A DNA stretch of 64,000 nt from the NCBI RefSeq assembly GCF_949287625.1, contig NZ_CASEGO010000005.1, forward strand, positions 38,708 to 102,707. The letters are read 5' to 3'. Both the position numbers and the translations under genes were made by a program. The notes under the pieces were generated by a model. The model searched no databases and had not been told where the DNA came from. It was given only the letters and a program-made list of their open reading frames with translations. This document shows, in pieces, positions 7,485 to 16,068 of the stretch; position 1 is the stretch's first letter; each line of letters opens with the position of its first letter. Source of the DNA: an uncultured Brachyspira sp. (GTDB taxonomy: Bacteria; Spirochaetota; Brachyspiria; Brachyspirales; Brachyspiraceae).

Positions 7485-8249
7485 ATGAAAAGAATAAAAG
7501 TGTTAAAAACTATATTGTTAATTTCTTTATTATCAATTATATTTATTATATCATGCAAGAAAAAAGAAGAGGTTAGTGTAAGTATAAGCAATAATTCTGT
7601 GTATGTGAGTAATCCCGATAATATTTATCATAAAACTTATACTAATGTTGTAAAGATACAGGGTAAATTTGTTAATATGAACTCTGCCTTATCCTATGCC
7701 AACAGGGAGGAAGGGGAATACAGCGAGGACTATGATATATTTGAGGCTATAGAAAATCATAGCTTAAAGAGAGTAATGGAATTAATAGAAGATGGCGGAG
7801 ATATTGATGAGTCTTATTATGGAGATGATAGCATATACAGCGACTTTATGAATGATAGTTATTCTGCTAATGGTGCTACTCCTTTGATATTTGCCGTATT
7901 CTATAGAGATTTAGGTATAATGAAATATTTACTTGATAATGGAGCAGACCCTTATGTAAAAGATGATGACGGCTGGAATTCATTTTTATGGGCTTGCGGT
8001 ACTGGAAATGTTGATGTTATTAAAATGCTTGTGCAGGCTGATCCTGATGTTGTAAACTCTAAAAATATGTATGATGCAAACGGTCTTCATATGGCTGCTT
8101 TGAATAATAATACAGAAGTATTTGAATATTTAGTTAGAGATTTAGGTTTTGATATTAATAGTACAGATGAGGACGGAGACGGAGTTTTATATTATGCTGA
8201 TGAAGATGAGGCAATAGAAAAACTAAAAGAATTGGGTGCAGAAGAATAA
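7485..8249 (+). CDS. Ankyrin-repeat lipoprotein, copy 2
   Basis: A 254-residue lipoprotein of the same length and design as the gene at 6164: identical signal/lipobox region (IISC, Cys24), then ankyrin repeats (NGATPLIFAVFYRDLGIMKY, NSFLWACGTGNVDVIKMLVQ, NGLHMAALNNNTEVFEYLV). The leader and first 60 residues are nearly identical to copy 1, while the middle has diverged (YSDFMNDSYSANG against YSDFFNDYYYLDG). The start is set by the same CGGCGGTGTTTATG context. The upstream flank differs beyond about 20 bp: here an AT-rich region with TATAAT at about 7443 and the covarying hairpin. A recent tandem duplication, or gene conversion of the 5' part, is likely. Confidence 0.82.
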   Translation: MKRIKVLKTILLISLLSIIFIISCKKKEEVSVSISNNSVYVSNPDNIYHKTYTNVVKIQGKFVNMNSALSYANREEGEYSEDYDIFEAIENHSLKRVMELIEDGGDIDESYYGDDSIYSDFMNDSYSANGATPLIFAVFYRDLGIMKYLLDNGADPYVKDDDGWNSFLWACGTGNVDVIKMLVQADPDVVNSKNMYDANGLHMAALNNNTEVFEYLVRDLGFDINSTDEDGDGVLYYADEDEAIEKLKELGAEE

Positions 8250-8292
8250 TTTTTATTAATAAAATTGAATAATATTATTTATGCTGTATACA

Positions 8293-8757
8293 TATAAAAA
8301 ACTATAATTTATCAAAAATAAATTTTGTAAATTTAAAATATTTGCTGGCCTTTCCCTTACGAAGTACAAGCGTAACTGCTATGCGTGCCATAGGCAGGTT
8401 AGCACTGCGAAGTCCGCCTGCGACCGAAAGAAGTACCGTTAGGCATGGTGTGCGGCGGACTTCGTCAAAGTTTTTATCTTTCGGATACGCTACGCGAAAA
8501 ACGCAATTATTAGAACTTTATATTTTAAAGATATGTGTTAAATGTATGGTAATACCCAAAATATGGCTACACCTAAAGGTGGACTTCGTCAAATGCAGTC
8601 TTTTCGCCTGCCTACGGCACGCAGAGCGAGGCGTACTTCGTATGGTTCTTTGTGCCACACCGAAGGCGGACAGAATCACAAAAAAACTGTGGTGCAAATA
8701 TTTAAATAAAATTAAAAAAATTAATTTTTGACAAATTATAATTGTTTAGATATATAC
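8293..8757. repeat. MITE-like element, family C (about 465 bp)
   Basis: The ends are imperfect inverted repeats: AACTATAATTTATCAAAAAT near 8300 and the complement of the right end TTTTTGACAAATTATAATTG with TTTAGATATATAC after it (to 8757). The GC-rich interior is made of shuffled short palindromic words (GCCTACGGCAC, TACGAAGT, GGCGGACTTCGTCAAA) also seen at 15.6, 37.6 and 47.3 kb. A 129-codon open frame across it is only a by-product of the GC-rich repeats. From 8758 to the lipoprotein at 8982 the sequence is AT-rich with a weak promoter-like TTGACC (8904-8909). Confidence 0.6.
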
Positions 8758-8981
8758 TAAAAAAAATTTACTATATTTTTTTAATTTATTCAAAAAAAAT
8801 AGGAAATTATTAAAAAAATACGTATTAAATATTGAGAAAAATATATTAACTGTATCTTGCATTAATGCTAATACAGTTAAATTTTACTAATTTAATATGC
8901 TTATTGACCTATAATATTTTATATTATGATAAAATAAATATAGGCTGATATAAATAATTTTATTTTTAAGGAGAAAGAAAA

Positions 8982-9761
8982 ATGACTAAAAAATTATTAT
9001 TAATGTTTGTTGTTATGCTGTTTGCTTTCAGCTGCAATAGTCCGTCAAACCCAAATAACAACGAAAGCGGAAATAATGGAGGATCTACGGGAACTGGCGG
9101 ATCTACAGGAACTGGCGGATCTACAGGAACTGGAGAAACTTCTGTTGTGGATAATACCAAAGGCATAGAACAGTTTGCTGGAGAATATAAGGGAGTTACT
9201 GAAGGGTATACTATTTATGTAGTTATAAATAATCAAATAAATAATGGTTATTTATTTCTTTTAAATACAGATTATGAGCCTAATAGAAGTCCAGGACGTC
9301 TTCCTATAGAAGAGCTTAATAAATATAAGTCTTCAGATGCTTTAACATATAGTATACCAGATTCATTTTCTTTTAAATTTAATAATGATAAGTCTGTTCT
9401 AGAATATTCATTTAATGGAGAAAATCTTAAATTAGATAGAGCACCAGATTTAGATTCATCTAAAGGTATAGAGCAATTTGCAGCTACATATAAGAGTTTT
9501 AGAATGAATAAATATGACGGAGGTAGCGTTACTACTATTGTGCAATACACTTTAACAATAAATGGTAATAATATAAAATTAGATGAATATGATGAAACAA
9601 CTTTTAAAACAACTGAGATATATAATGGAAATGTATCAGGAAAAGGAGCTTTCTATTTATTTGATACTGACAAACCATTACAATTTTATAATAATGGGGA
9701 TAATTGTGTAATACATGTATTATCTTATCATACTGAACCAATAGTTTTTAAAAAACAGTAA
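8982..9761 (+). CDS. Lipoprotein with Gly/Ser/Thr repeat linker
   Basis: A 259-residue lipoprotein: signal peptide with lipobox AFSC (Cys18), an Asn/Pro/Ser stretch, a GGSTGT-type linker encoded by three 18-bp tandem repeats (9081-9134), then two related segments that each begin with a KGIEQFA motif followed by a Tyr-rich beta-strand pattern (residues about 60-160 and 165-259). The family is not recognised; a surface-exposed beta-sheet domain pair is the best description. AGGAG before ATG 8982 is strong. A paralogue starts 27 bp after the stop and shares the signal peptide nearly base for base. Confidence 0.78.
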   Translation: MTKKLLLMFVVMLFAFSCNSPSNPNNNESGNNGGSTGTGGSTGTGGSTGTGETSVVDNTKGIEQFAGEYKGVTEGYTIYVVINNQINNGYLFLLNTDYEPNRSPGRLPIEELNKYKSSDALTYSIPDSFSFKFNNDKSVLEYSFNGENLKLDRAPDLDSSKGIEQFAATYKSFRMNKYDGGSVTTIVQYTLTINGNNIKLDEYDETTFKTTEIYNGNVSGKGAFYLFDTDKPLQFYNNGDNCVIHVLSYHTEPIVFKKQ

Positions 9762-9787
9762 TTAAATAAAAATTAAGGAGATATAAA

Positions 9788-10729
9788 ATGACTAAAAAAT
9801 TATTATTGATGTTTGCTGTTATGCTATTTGCTTTCAGCTGCAATAGTCCGTCAAATCCAAATAATAATGGAAGCGGAAATAATGGAGGATCTACAGGAAC
9901 CGGAGGCTCTACAGGAGAAATAGGCACTTCAGATCCTTTAAAAATTTCTGCTTTTTTGAAAGATAAAACAGGGGTATATGGAAATATAGATGATGTTATT
10001 CGAAATGAAAATGAATTAAAGATAAAAAACAGCAGTATTTATTTGATAGATTCTCAAGTATGGAAGCCTTTTACTGGAACTGTAACTTTGTATGAAAGCG
10101 ATTCTAAAATAGTAATGAAAAATGATAATTATATTTATACATATACTTTAGGAAGTAAAATTACAGGAAATACTGTTATTATTTTAAAAAAAGAAGCTTA
10201 TTAGAATGATCCTTCAAAAACAAAGATAGGTACAATTGAAGCTTTTTCTAAGTTTGCTGGTAATTATTTGATTGAAGGTGATACATATATTCAAATAGAT
10301 AATTCTGGAAATATTTATTTTTTGGAACAAGCTCCATTTACAGCAACTTCGGATAATAATACATTAATATTGACAGATAAAAGTCAAAGTTTGAGGATAG
10401 ATTTAAGTCAGACAGAATTACTACTTAGAACTTTCATTGATAATAAAGAGTTATATCAGGATTATGAAAAAACTGAATTATTAGAGAAATATGAAGGTAC
10501 ATATAACGGAAACGGTCATACAGTAACTATAGATAAAGACGGAAAAATAATATGCTCTATGAATACAGCAATAGATGCTATGGATTGCAGATTAAGAGGA
10601 AATGTTATAACATCTACTCTATATGGTCCGACAGAAAAAGAGATATATACTCTTACATTCTCAAGTGACGGAAAGACTGTAACATATAAATCTCATGATG
10701 GTACAGAATATACATTAACTAAAAATTAA
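9788..10729 (+). pseudogene. Paralogous linker lipoprotein interrupted by an in-frame TAG
   Basis: The gene opens with the same signal peptide and lipobox (AFSC, Cys18) as its upstream neighbour and a shorter GGSTGT linker, preceded by AAGGAG. Reading stops at TAG 10202-10204 after 138 codons, yet the same frame stays open to 10729 and continues with IEAFSKFAGNYLIEGDTY, the equivalent of the IEQFAGEYKG repeat in the neighbour. Without the TAG it would be a 313-residue two-repeat lipoprotein. The simplest reading is a recent nonsense mutation. The truncated 138-residue lipoprotein may still be made, and a TTG at 10268 could restart the second half, but no Shine-Dalgarno is seen for it. Confidence 0.75.
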
Positions 10730-10756
10730 TTTTGTTTCATACACTAAAAATTTAAG

Positions 10757-10790
10757 AGGCTTAATTCATACAAATGTTTTGAGCCTTTTT
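10757..10790 (+). terminator. Rho-independent terminator after the lipoprotein pair
   Basis: AGGCTTAA (10757-10764) pairs with TTGAGCCT (10779-10786) with one G-T wobble, followed by TTTTT. Confidence 0.72.
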
Positions 10791-10844
10791 TATATTTTTA
10801 TATGTATTATATGAATTGTAAAATTGTAATAAAATAAAAATTCA

Positions 10845-10872
10845 TTGATAAATATATACATTATGTTATAAT
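10845..10872 (+). promoter_or_regulatory. Sigma-70-type promoter of ackA
   Basis: TTGATA (10845-10850), 16-bp spacer, TATAAT (10867-10872), about 40 bp before the ackA start. Confidence 0.6.
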
Positions 10873-10911
10873 AAACTAAATTATAATTATTAAAAACTAT
10901 GGAGTCATTAT

Positions 10912-12102
10912 ATGAACGTATTGGTTATTAATTCAGGCAGTTCCAGCATTAAATATCAATTATTTTCTATGCCGGAAGCAAAAGTTTTAGCTAAGGGTCT
11001 TTTAGAAAAGATAGGCGAAGAGACAAGTGCATTAAAACACACAGCCGTAGAAAAAGGCAAAGAAAAAAAATTAGAGCAAAAAGTTGCCGACCATAAAGCA
11101 GGTATGTCTTTGATTTTCTCTCTTCTAACAGATAAAGAAGTTGGTGTTATATCTGATATGAGCGAAATATCAGGTGTAGGTCACAGAGTTGTACATGGAG
11201 GAGAATCATTCAGTAAAAGTACTTTAATTACAGATGAAGCTATCAAAGCTATAGAAGCATGCTGTGATATAGCTCCTTTACATAACCCAGCTGGTTTGCA
11301 GGGTATAGCTGCTTGTAAAGAAATATTAAAAGATGTAAAAATGGTTGCTGTTTTTGATACTAGTTTCCATCAAACAATACCAGAATATGCCTATATGTAT
11401 GCTGTTCCTCATGAATGGTATGACAAATATAAAATACGCCGTTATGGTTTCCATGGTACTTCACATAAATATGTTTACGGAGAGTTTTGCAAAGCTGTAA
11501 ACAAACCTAATGCTAATGTTATAGTTTGCCATTTAGGTAATGGTGCTAGTGTAACTGCTGTAAAAAACGGAGAATCAGTAGATACAAGTATGGGTTTAAC
11601 TCCATTAGAAGGTTTAGTAATGGGTACTAGATCCGGAGATATGGATCCTGCTGTTGCTACTTTTGTTATGGCTAAAGAAAATTTAGCTCCAAAAGAAATG
11701 GATAATATTTTAAATAAAAAAAGCGGACTTTTAGGAGTTTCTGGAGTAAGTAATGATATGAGAAACTTGGAAGAGGCTTCTAAAACTAATCATAAAGCTG
11801 AACTTGCTATACAAATGTTCTGCTACAGAGTAAAAAAATATATAGGTTCTTATATGGCTGCTCTTGGTCATGTTGATGGTATTGTATTTACTGGCGGTAT
11901 AGGTGAAAATAGTTCTTCTATTAGAGGAAGAATACTTGAAGGCTTAGATGAACTTGGTATTAAATGCGATGCTGATAAAAACTCTAAAGCTAGAGGATGT
12001 GCTAGTTTTGAAAAAGACGGTGCTGCTATTAAACTTTATGTTATAGCTACTGACGAAGAAAAAGCTATAGCTATGGATACTTATAATATAGCATTGAAAT
12101 AA
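10912..12102 (+). CDS. ackA: Acetate kinase
   Basis: A 396-residue acetate kinase, which makes ATP and acetate from acetyl phosphate in the cytoplasm, the last step of fermentative acetate formation. Family signatures are VLVINSGSSSIKYQL at the N-terminus, GHRVVHGGE (about residue 94), FDTSFHQTIP (about 149), RYGFHGTSH (about 178), HLGNGASV, GTRSGDMDP and FTGGIGENS near the C-terminus. GGAG lies before the ATG. It has its own promoter and a terminator at 12135. Its partner pta is 50 kb away at 61548, not in the same operon. Confidence 0.97.
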   Translation: MNVLVINSGSSSIKYQLFSMPEAKVLAKGLLEKIGEETSALKHTAVEKGKEKKLEQKVADHKAGMSLIFSLLTDKEVGVISDMSEISGVGHRVVHGGESFSKSTLITDEAIKAIEACCDIAPLHNPAGLQGIAACKEILKDVKMVAVFDTSFHQTIPEYAYMYAVPHEWYDKYKIRRYGFHGTSHKYVYGEFCKAVNKPNANVIVCHLGNGASVTAVKNGESVDTSMGLTPLEGLVMGTRSGDMDPAVATFVMAKENLAPKEMDNILNKKSGLLGVSGVSNDMRNLEEASKTNHKAELAIQMFCYRVKKYIGSYMAALGHVDGIVFTGGIGENSSSIRGRILEGLDELGIKCDADKNSKARGCASFEKDGAAIKLYVIATDEEKAIAMDTYNIALK

Positions 12103-12134
12103 TTTTTATATAAAAATAATAAATATTAAAATTG

Positions 12135-12172
12135 ATAGGGTATCTTTTATTATGAAAGATGCCCTATTTTTA
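12135..12172 (+). terminator. Rho-independent terminator of ackA
   Basis: ATAGGGTATCTTT (12135-12147) pairs with AAAGATGCCCTAT (12155-12167) with one wobble, then TTTT. An ATG inside its loop (12152) is in frame with the next gene but is not a plausible start. Confidence 0.75.
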
Positions 12173-12181
12173 AGGTTTTTT

Positions 12182-12595
12182 ATGATATTAAATTTGGATA
12201 GTCTGAAAAAATCTATAATAGCATTAGAAAAATCAATCAATGTATATGATAGAATTAAAACAGATGATGAAGATTTAATGCTTACAATAAGATCTGGAGT
12301 AATACAAAACTTTGAAATAGCTTTTGAACAAAGCTGGAAATTTATACAAAGATGGCTCAATGAGAATATAAATCCAGACATAACTAGCGGTATAACTAAA
12401 AAAGAATTATTCAGATTGGCAGCTAAACATTTACTTATAGATGATGTTGAAAAATGGATAAAATTTAAAGATGCCGGAAATTCTGCTTCTCATATTTATT
12501 CAAATGAAGTTTCTCTGGAAGTGATTAATGAAGCAGAAGCATTTTTACCTTATGCAAAATATCTTTTAAAACGTTTAGAGGAAAATAATGAATGA
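12182..12595 (+). CDS. HEPN-type nucleotidyltransferase-substrate-binding protein (HI0074-like)
   Basis: A 137-residue all-helical protein of the HI0074/HEPN type, normally the partner (toxin or substrate) of a small MNT nucleotidyltransferase, which here follows with a 4-bp ATGA overlap. Signatures are FEIAFEQSWKFIQRWL (residues about 44-59) and GNSASHIYSNEV (about 107-118). The HEPN ribonuclease motif is R-X4-H-X-Y; here His and Tyr are present but the Arg position is Gly (codon GGA), so RNase activity is doubtful. ATG 12182 follows TAAGGT; the upstream ATG 12152 lies in the ackA terminator loop. A toxin-antitoxin role is inferred from family context only. Confidence 0.82.
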   Translation: MILNLDSLKKSIIALEKSINVYDRIKTDDEDLMLTIRSGVIQNFEIAFEQSWKFIQRWLNENINPDITSGITKKELFRLAAKHLLIDDVEKWIKFKDAGNSASHIYSNEVSLEVINEAEAFLPYAKYLLKRLEENNE

Positions 12596-12894
12596 TTAGC
12601 CTAACTGAAAATGAAATTCAAATTATCAAAGATATTCTAAAAAAACATATAAAAAATGGAAAAGTATATTTATTTGGTTCAAGAGTAAAAGGTACAAATA
12701 AAAAATTTTCAGATATTGATATAGTCATAGATATTAATACCAAATTATCATTAAATGAGATGTCAAGAATAAAAGATGATTTTGAAGAAAGTGATTTAAT
12801 TTATGTTGCTGATATTATCGATTATAATGCTATAGAGGATAGTTTTAAGAGCATTATAGATAATGAAAAAGTATTAATATATGAAACTGTCTAA
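12592..12894 (+). CDS. MNT-type nucleotidyltransferase (HI0073-like)
   Basis: A 100-residue minimal nucleotidyltransferase with the motif GSRVKGTNKKFSDIDIVID (residues about 27-45): GS, then D-x-D for metal and nucleotide binding. In related HEPN-MNT pairs this protein transfers AMP to the HEPN partner and acts as antitoxin. Its start overlaps the stop of the HEPN gene (ATGA), so the two are co-translated. No Shine-Dalgarno is needed or clear. After it, 187 bp to the next gene hold a covarying hairpin. Confidence 0.85.
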   Translation: MISLTENEIQIIKDILKKHIKNGKVYLFGSRVKGTNKKFSDIDIVIDINTKLSLNEMSRIKDDFEESDLIYVADIIDYNAIEDSFKSIIDNEKVLIYETV

Positions 12895-12975
12895 AATTAA
12901 AATATTTTAATTAGTTAATCATATTTTTTTTCGATATTAAAAAATAATAATTTTTAATATTAGAAAGCTAAATAT

Positions 12976-13032
12976 AAAAATTGTGAGCATATAGCAAATT
13001 CATTTGCTATATATTTTTAGCGAACAATTTTT
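12976..13032 (+). repeat. Covarying hairpin repeat, copy 2
   Basis: Outer stem AAAAATTGT (12976-12984) / ACAATTTTT (13024-13032), G-A/G-A mismatch, GC/GC, inner stem ATATAGCAAA / TTTGCTATAT around a TTCA loop, 7-nt bulge ATTTTTA. Compared with copy 1 the inner stem differs at many positions on both arms and still pairs. It lies 49 bp before the binding-protein gene at 13082, same orientation. Confidence 0.75.
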
Positions 13033-13081
13033 ATTAGCAATAATAAGAAAAATAATAATTTTAAGTTAGGGATATGATTTT

Positions 13082-14698
13082 ATGAAAAAGAATATATTAA
13101 TTACAGTTTTTTTATTTATAATAATTTGTTTTTTGATATCTTGTTCTAAAGAGCCTAAAAATATTTTAAATGAGATAACAGTTTCTGTAGGTCCTGAACC
13201 TCAAACAATAGATCCTACTATAAACTCAGCAGTAGATGCTATGATATATACAACACATTTATTTGAAAATCTTACTATTAAAGATGAAAATGGAAATATA
13301 ATACCAGGTGCTGCTGAAAGCTGGGTATCGTCTAATAATAACACAATATATATTTTTAATATTAGAAGCAATGCAAAATGGTGCGACGGAATGGACGTAA
13401 CAGCTGATGATTTTGTTTATGCTTGGAGGCGTATAGCTGACCCTAAAAACGGAGCATCATATTCCATACTTTTAGATGTTATAAAAAATGCAAGCGATAT
13501 TATGATGGGAAAAAAGGATAAAAATACATTAGGAGTAAAAGCTTTAGATAATAAAACTTTATATGTAGAGTTAGAATATCCTGTACCTTATTTTCCGGAG
13601 ATGGCAGCTCATACTGCATATACGCCTTTGCGTGAAGATATTGTAAGTCAAGATGAAGACGGCTGGACTTTAAAAACTGATACTATGGTTGGAAACGGAG
13701 CTTTTCAGATTGTAAGATGGGATCATAATTCAAGGCTAGTTGTACGCAAAAATACAGATTATTGGAATTATAAAGAGATTAAGCCAGATATAATAAATTT
13801 TGAGTTTGTAGATAATGATAATACAGCTATGTCTGCAATTTTAAACGGAGAGATATCTTTTTATCATAATGCTCCTATTAATGACAGAGCAAAACTTATT
13901 GAAGATGGAGTTGCTAGGGTAGTTCCTAATGTATCACTTTATTTTTATGAGGTTAATCATACTAAAGCTCCTTTTAATGATGAGAGAGTTAGAAAGGCTA
14001 TTTCTTTAGCTATAGATAGAGAATATATAGTAAATAATATAATGAAGGCTGGAGAAAAACCTGCAGCTGCCATAGTACCTTATAATATAAAAGATGTTTA
14101 CGGTACTAATGATTTCAGATATCAAAAAGACGGATATTTTTCTGTTAATAGCGAAGACTATAATAAAAATGTTGAAGAGGCTAGGGCTTTGCTTGCAGAG
14201 GCTGGGTATCCTAATGGGGAAGGTTTTCCAGTATTTGAATTTTTAACTAATCCAGGATTTCATGTAACTATTGCAGAAAGTGTGCAGTCTATGCTTAAAG
14301 AGGCACTTAATATAAATATGGTAATAAGGCAGGAAGAATGGGCTGTACTGCTTCAGACTAGAAGAGATGGAAATTTTGATATGGCGAGACAGGGCTGGAT
14401 AGGAGGATACAACAGTCCTCAGGCATTTTTATCTTTGGTAAAAACAGGTTATGTTCTTAATGAGGGAAGATATAGTAATGCTGAGTTTGACAAAGCTTTG
14501 TATGATGCTGCACTCTCTCAAAGTGATTTAGAGAGAAGTGAATATCTGCATAAAGCTGAAAGTATAGCTATGGACGATATGGCTATTATACCTATATTCT
14601 ATTATTCTGGTACTGTTATGCAGAATAAAAAACTTAATGATGTAATTTACGATATATTTGGAATATATAATTTTAGTAGGGCATATATGTCAGAGTAA
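13082..14698 (+). CDS. Oligopeptide ABC transporter substrate-binding lipoprotein
   Basis: A 538-residue OppA-type extracellular binding protein (SBP_bac_5 family), the normal length. The signal peptide ends in lipobox LISC (Cys21). The family signature is near residues 90-120 (YIFNIRSNAKWCDGMDVTAD then FVYAWRRIADP), with NVSLYFYEVNHTKAPFNDERVRKAIS around 280-310 typical of OppA. It would capture peptides at the membrane for import. No permease or ATPase genes are next to it, so it is an orphan that must use transporter subunits encoded elsewhere. AGGGAT precedes ATG 13082. A covarying hairpin lies just upstream. Confidence 0.92.
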   Translation: MKKNILITVFLFIIICFLISCSKEPKNILNEITVSVGPEPQTIDPTINSAVDAMIYTTHLFENLTIKDENGNIIPGAAESWVSSNNNTIYIFNIRSNAKWCDGMDVTADDFVYAWRRIADPKNGASYSILLDVIKNASDIMMGKKDKNTLGVKALDNKTLYVELEYPVPYFPEMAAHTAYTPLREDIVSQDEDGWTLKTDTMVGNGAFQIVRWDHNSRLVVRKNTDYWNYKEIKPDIINFEFVDNDNTAMSAILNGEISFYHNAPINDRAKLIEDGVARVVPNVSLYFYEVNHTKAPFNDERVRKAISLAIDREYIVNNIMKAGEKPAAAIVPYNIKDVYGTNDFRYQKDGYFSVNSEDYNKNVEEARALLAEAGYPNGEGFPVFEFLTNPGFHVTIAESVQSMLKEALNINMVIRQEEWAVLLQTRRDGNFDMARQGWIGGYNSPQAFLSLVKTGYVLNEGRYSNAEFDKALYDAALSQSDLERSEYLHKAESIAMDDMAIIPIFYYSGTVMQNKKLNDVIYDIFGIYNFSRAYMSE

Positions 14699-14767
14699 TT
14701 ATATTATGATTTTTTACAATTATAATTACATAGTGTTTTTATATACAAATGATAATGGAGAATACAT

Positions 14768-15529
14768 ATGAATGAAGATATTAAGTTTATAACCGATTTT
14801 CTAAAATGTGATTACGAGATACTTGATGGCGGACTTGAAGATGACACTGATATAATGAATTGGTATAAAGAAAATCTTGAAAAAGGAAAAAAAGAAGGAT
14901 ATACACCTCTAATTATAATACCAAGTGAGATGCTTACTGAGGCAATAGAGTGTTTTTTGGAAGATAATGACTGCGATATAGAAGATTCAAGAAAATTAAT
15001 AAATGAGTACATAGAAAAGTCAAAAGATATAGACTATAAAAAATATTTGAATCAAAATGTAGAAGATATTTATGAAGATAAAGAATATATTGAAGAGATA
15101 AAAAAATCATTCAATGCTCCTATAGAAGGAGGATTTGAAGTATTTGATAGTTTTGGTTCATATTATGATTATGAAACTAAAAGTACTGTTGATTTAATAT
15201 TAGCAAAAATTCCTACTGTTAATCCTTATGAATTGGCATGCTATATCCCTATGGGCGGATTTAATGACTGTCCAAATCCAGAGACTCAGACTGCTATTTT
15301 TAAATATTGGTATGAAAAATATAATGCTTATCCAGCTGTAGTTGGATATGATACTTGGGAGATTTTTGTTCAAAAACTTCCTAATACAGAAGAAGATGCT
15401 AAAGAGCTTGCTATAGAACATTATTATTTTTGTTTGGATAGGGTTGATCAATATTGCGAAAATTATGATCATGGAAAATTAGCAGGCACATTATTAAAAT
15501 CTAATGTTTGGTATTTTTGGTGGGATTAA
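14768..15529 (+). CDS. DUF4253-type protein
   Basis: A 253-residue acidic soluble protein without signal peptide. The C-terminal third fits DUF4253: ETQTAIFKYWYEKYNAYPAV, YDTWEIFV, then LAIEHYYFCLDRVDQYCENY and the ending KSNVWYFWWD. The N-terminal part (TPLIIIPSEMLTEAIECFLE) fits the same family. No biochemical function is known to me; members often occur with polymorphic toxin immunity genes, but nothing of that sort is seen here. GGAGAA precedes ATG 14768. It stands alone, with a MITE-like element directly downstream. Confidence 0.78.
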   Translation: MNEDIKFITDFLKCDYEILDGGLEDDTDIMNWYKENLEKGKKEGYTPLIIIPSEMLTEAIECFLEDNDCDIEDSRKLINEYIEKSKDIDYKKYLNQNVEDIYEDKEYIEEIKKSFNAPIEGGFEVFDSFGSYYDYETKSTVDLILAKIPTVNPYELACYIPMGGFNDCPNPETQTAIFKYWYEKYNAYPAVVGYDTWEIFVQKLPNTEEDAKELAIEHYYFCLDRVDQYCENYDHGKLAGTLLKSNVWYFWWD

Positions 15530-15538
15530 TATTTATTA

Positions 15539-16058
15539 TACTTGTTTTAAAACATATAGATATATACTAAAAATTCTTAGGTTTGTCAAAAGTTAGTTTT
15601 TTTAATTTATTGTTTGTAGTGGCTTTGCCCTACGAAGTACACAGTCGTGCCACACTCCAGCTTCTTTTGCCGTCCGCTCTGCCTACTCGGTGGTGACCCA
15701 TACGAAGTACGCCTCACTCTGTGTGCCGTAGGCAGGCGAGAAGCAGGCACAGCCCGTTGTTGCGAAGGACGGCATTTTTTAACTAAAATATAGATTTTAA
15801 ACTTATTTTATTAATACTCAATAATACTTTATAATATTCATAAGTTATCATTACATTTATAAATAATTAAAATTTGACAAACTGTATTTGTTTAGGTATA
15901 TATTGTAAGTTTTTAAATTATATATTTAAGCTTTTAAAATTCAGTTTTTCAATGATTATAGCTATATATGTTTTAAGATATTTTATATTCTTAAAAGATT
16001 AAAACACATATATAATTTACTAAATTAAAAACAATATGAATAAGTTTTAAAACAAGTA
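15539..16058. repeat. Composite MITE-like element (family A ends around a B/C element, 520 bp)
   Basis: Perfect 15-bp ends TACTTGTTTTAAAAC (15539-15553) and GTTTTAAAACAAGTA (16044-16058). Inside lie B/C-type ends, TATATACTAAAAATTC followed by GTTTGTCAAAA (to 15593) and TTTGACAAACTGTATTTG (from 15873), enclosing a GC-rich core in the opposite orientation to the copy at 5876. It fills the 15530-16068 gap between convergent genes; no other gene is seen. Confidence 0.65.
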
Positions 16059-16068
16059 CGATATATTT

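Noticed and set aside
8342..8731. A 129-codon open frame in the GC-rich element
   Set aside because: It lies wholly in repeat cores made of shuffled palindromic words, has no Shine-Dalgarno and reads as Arg/Ser-rich noise.
15539..16058. Complete insertion sequence
   Set aside because: Perfect terminal repeats are present but no transposase frame lies between them.
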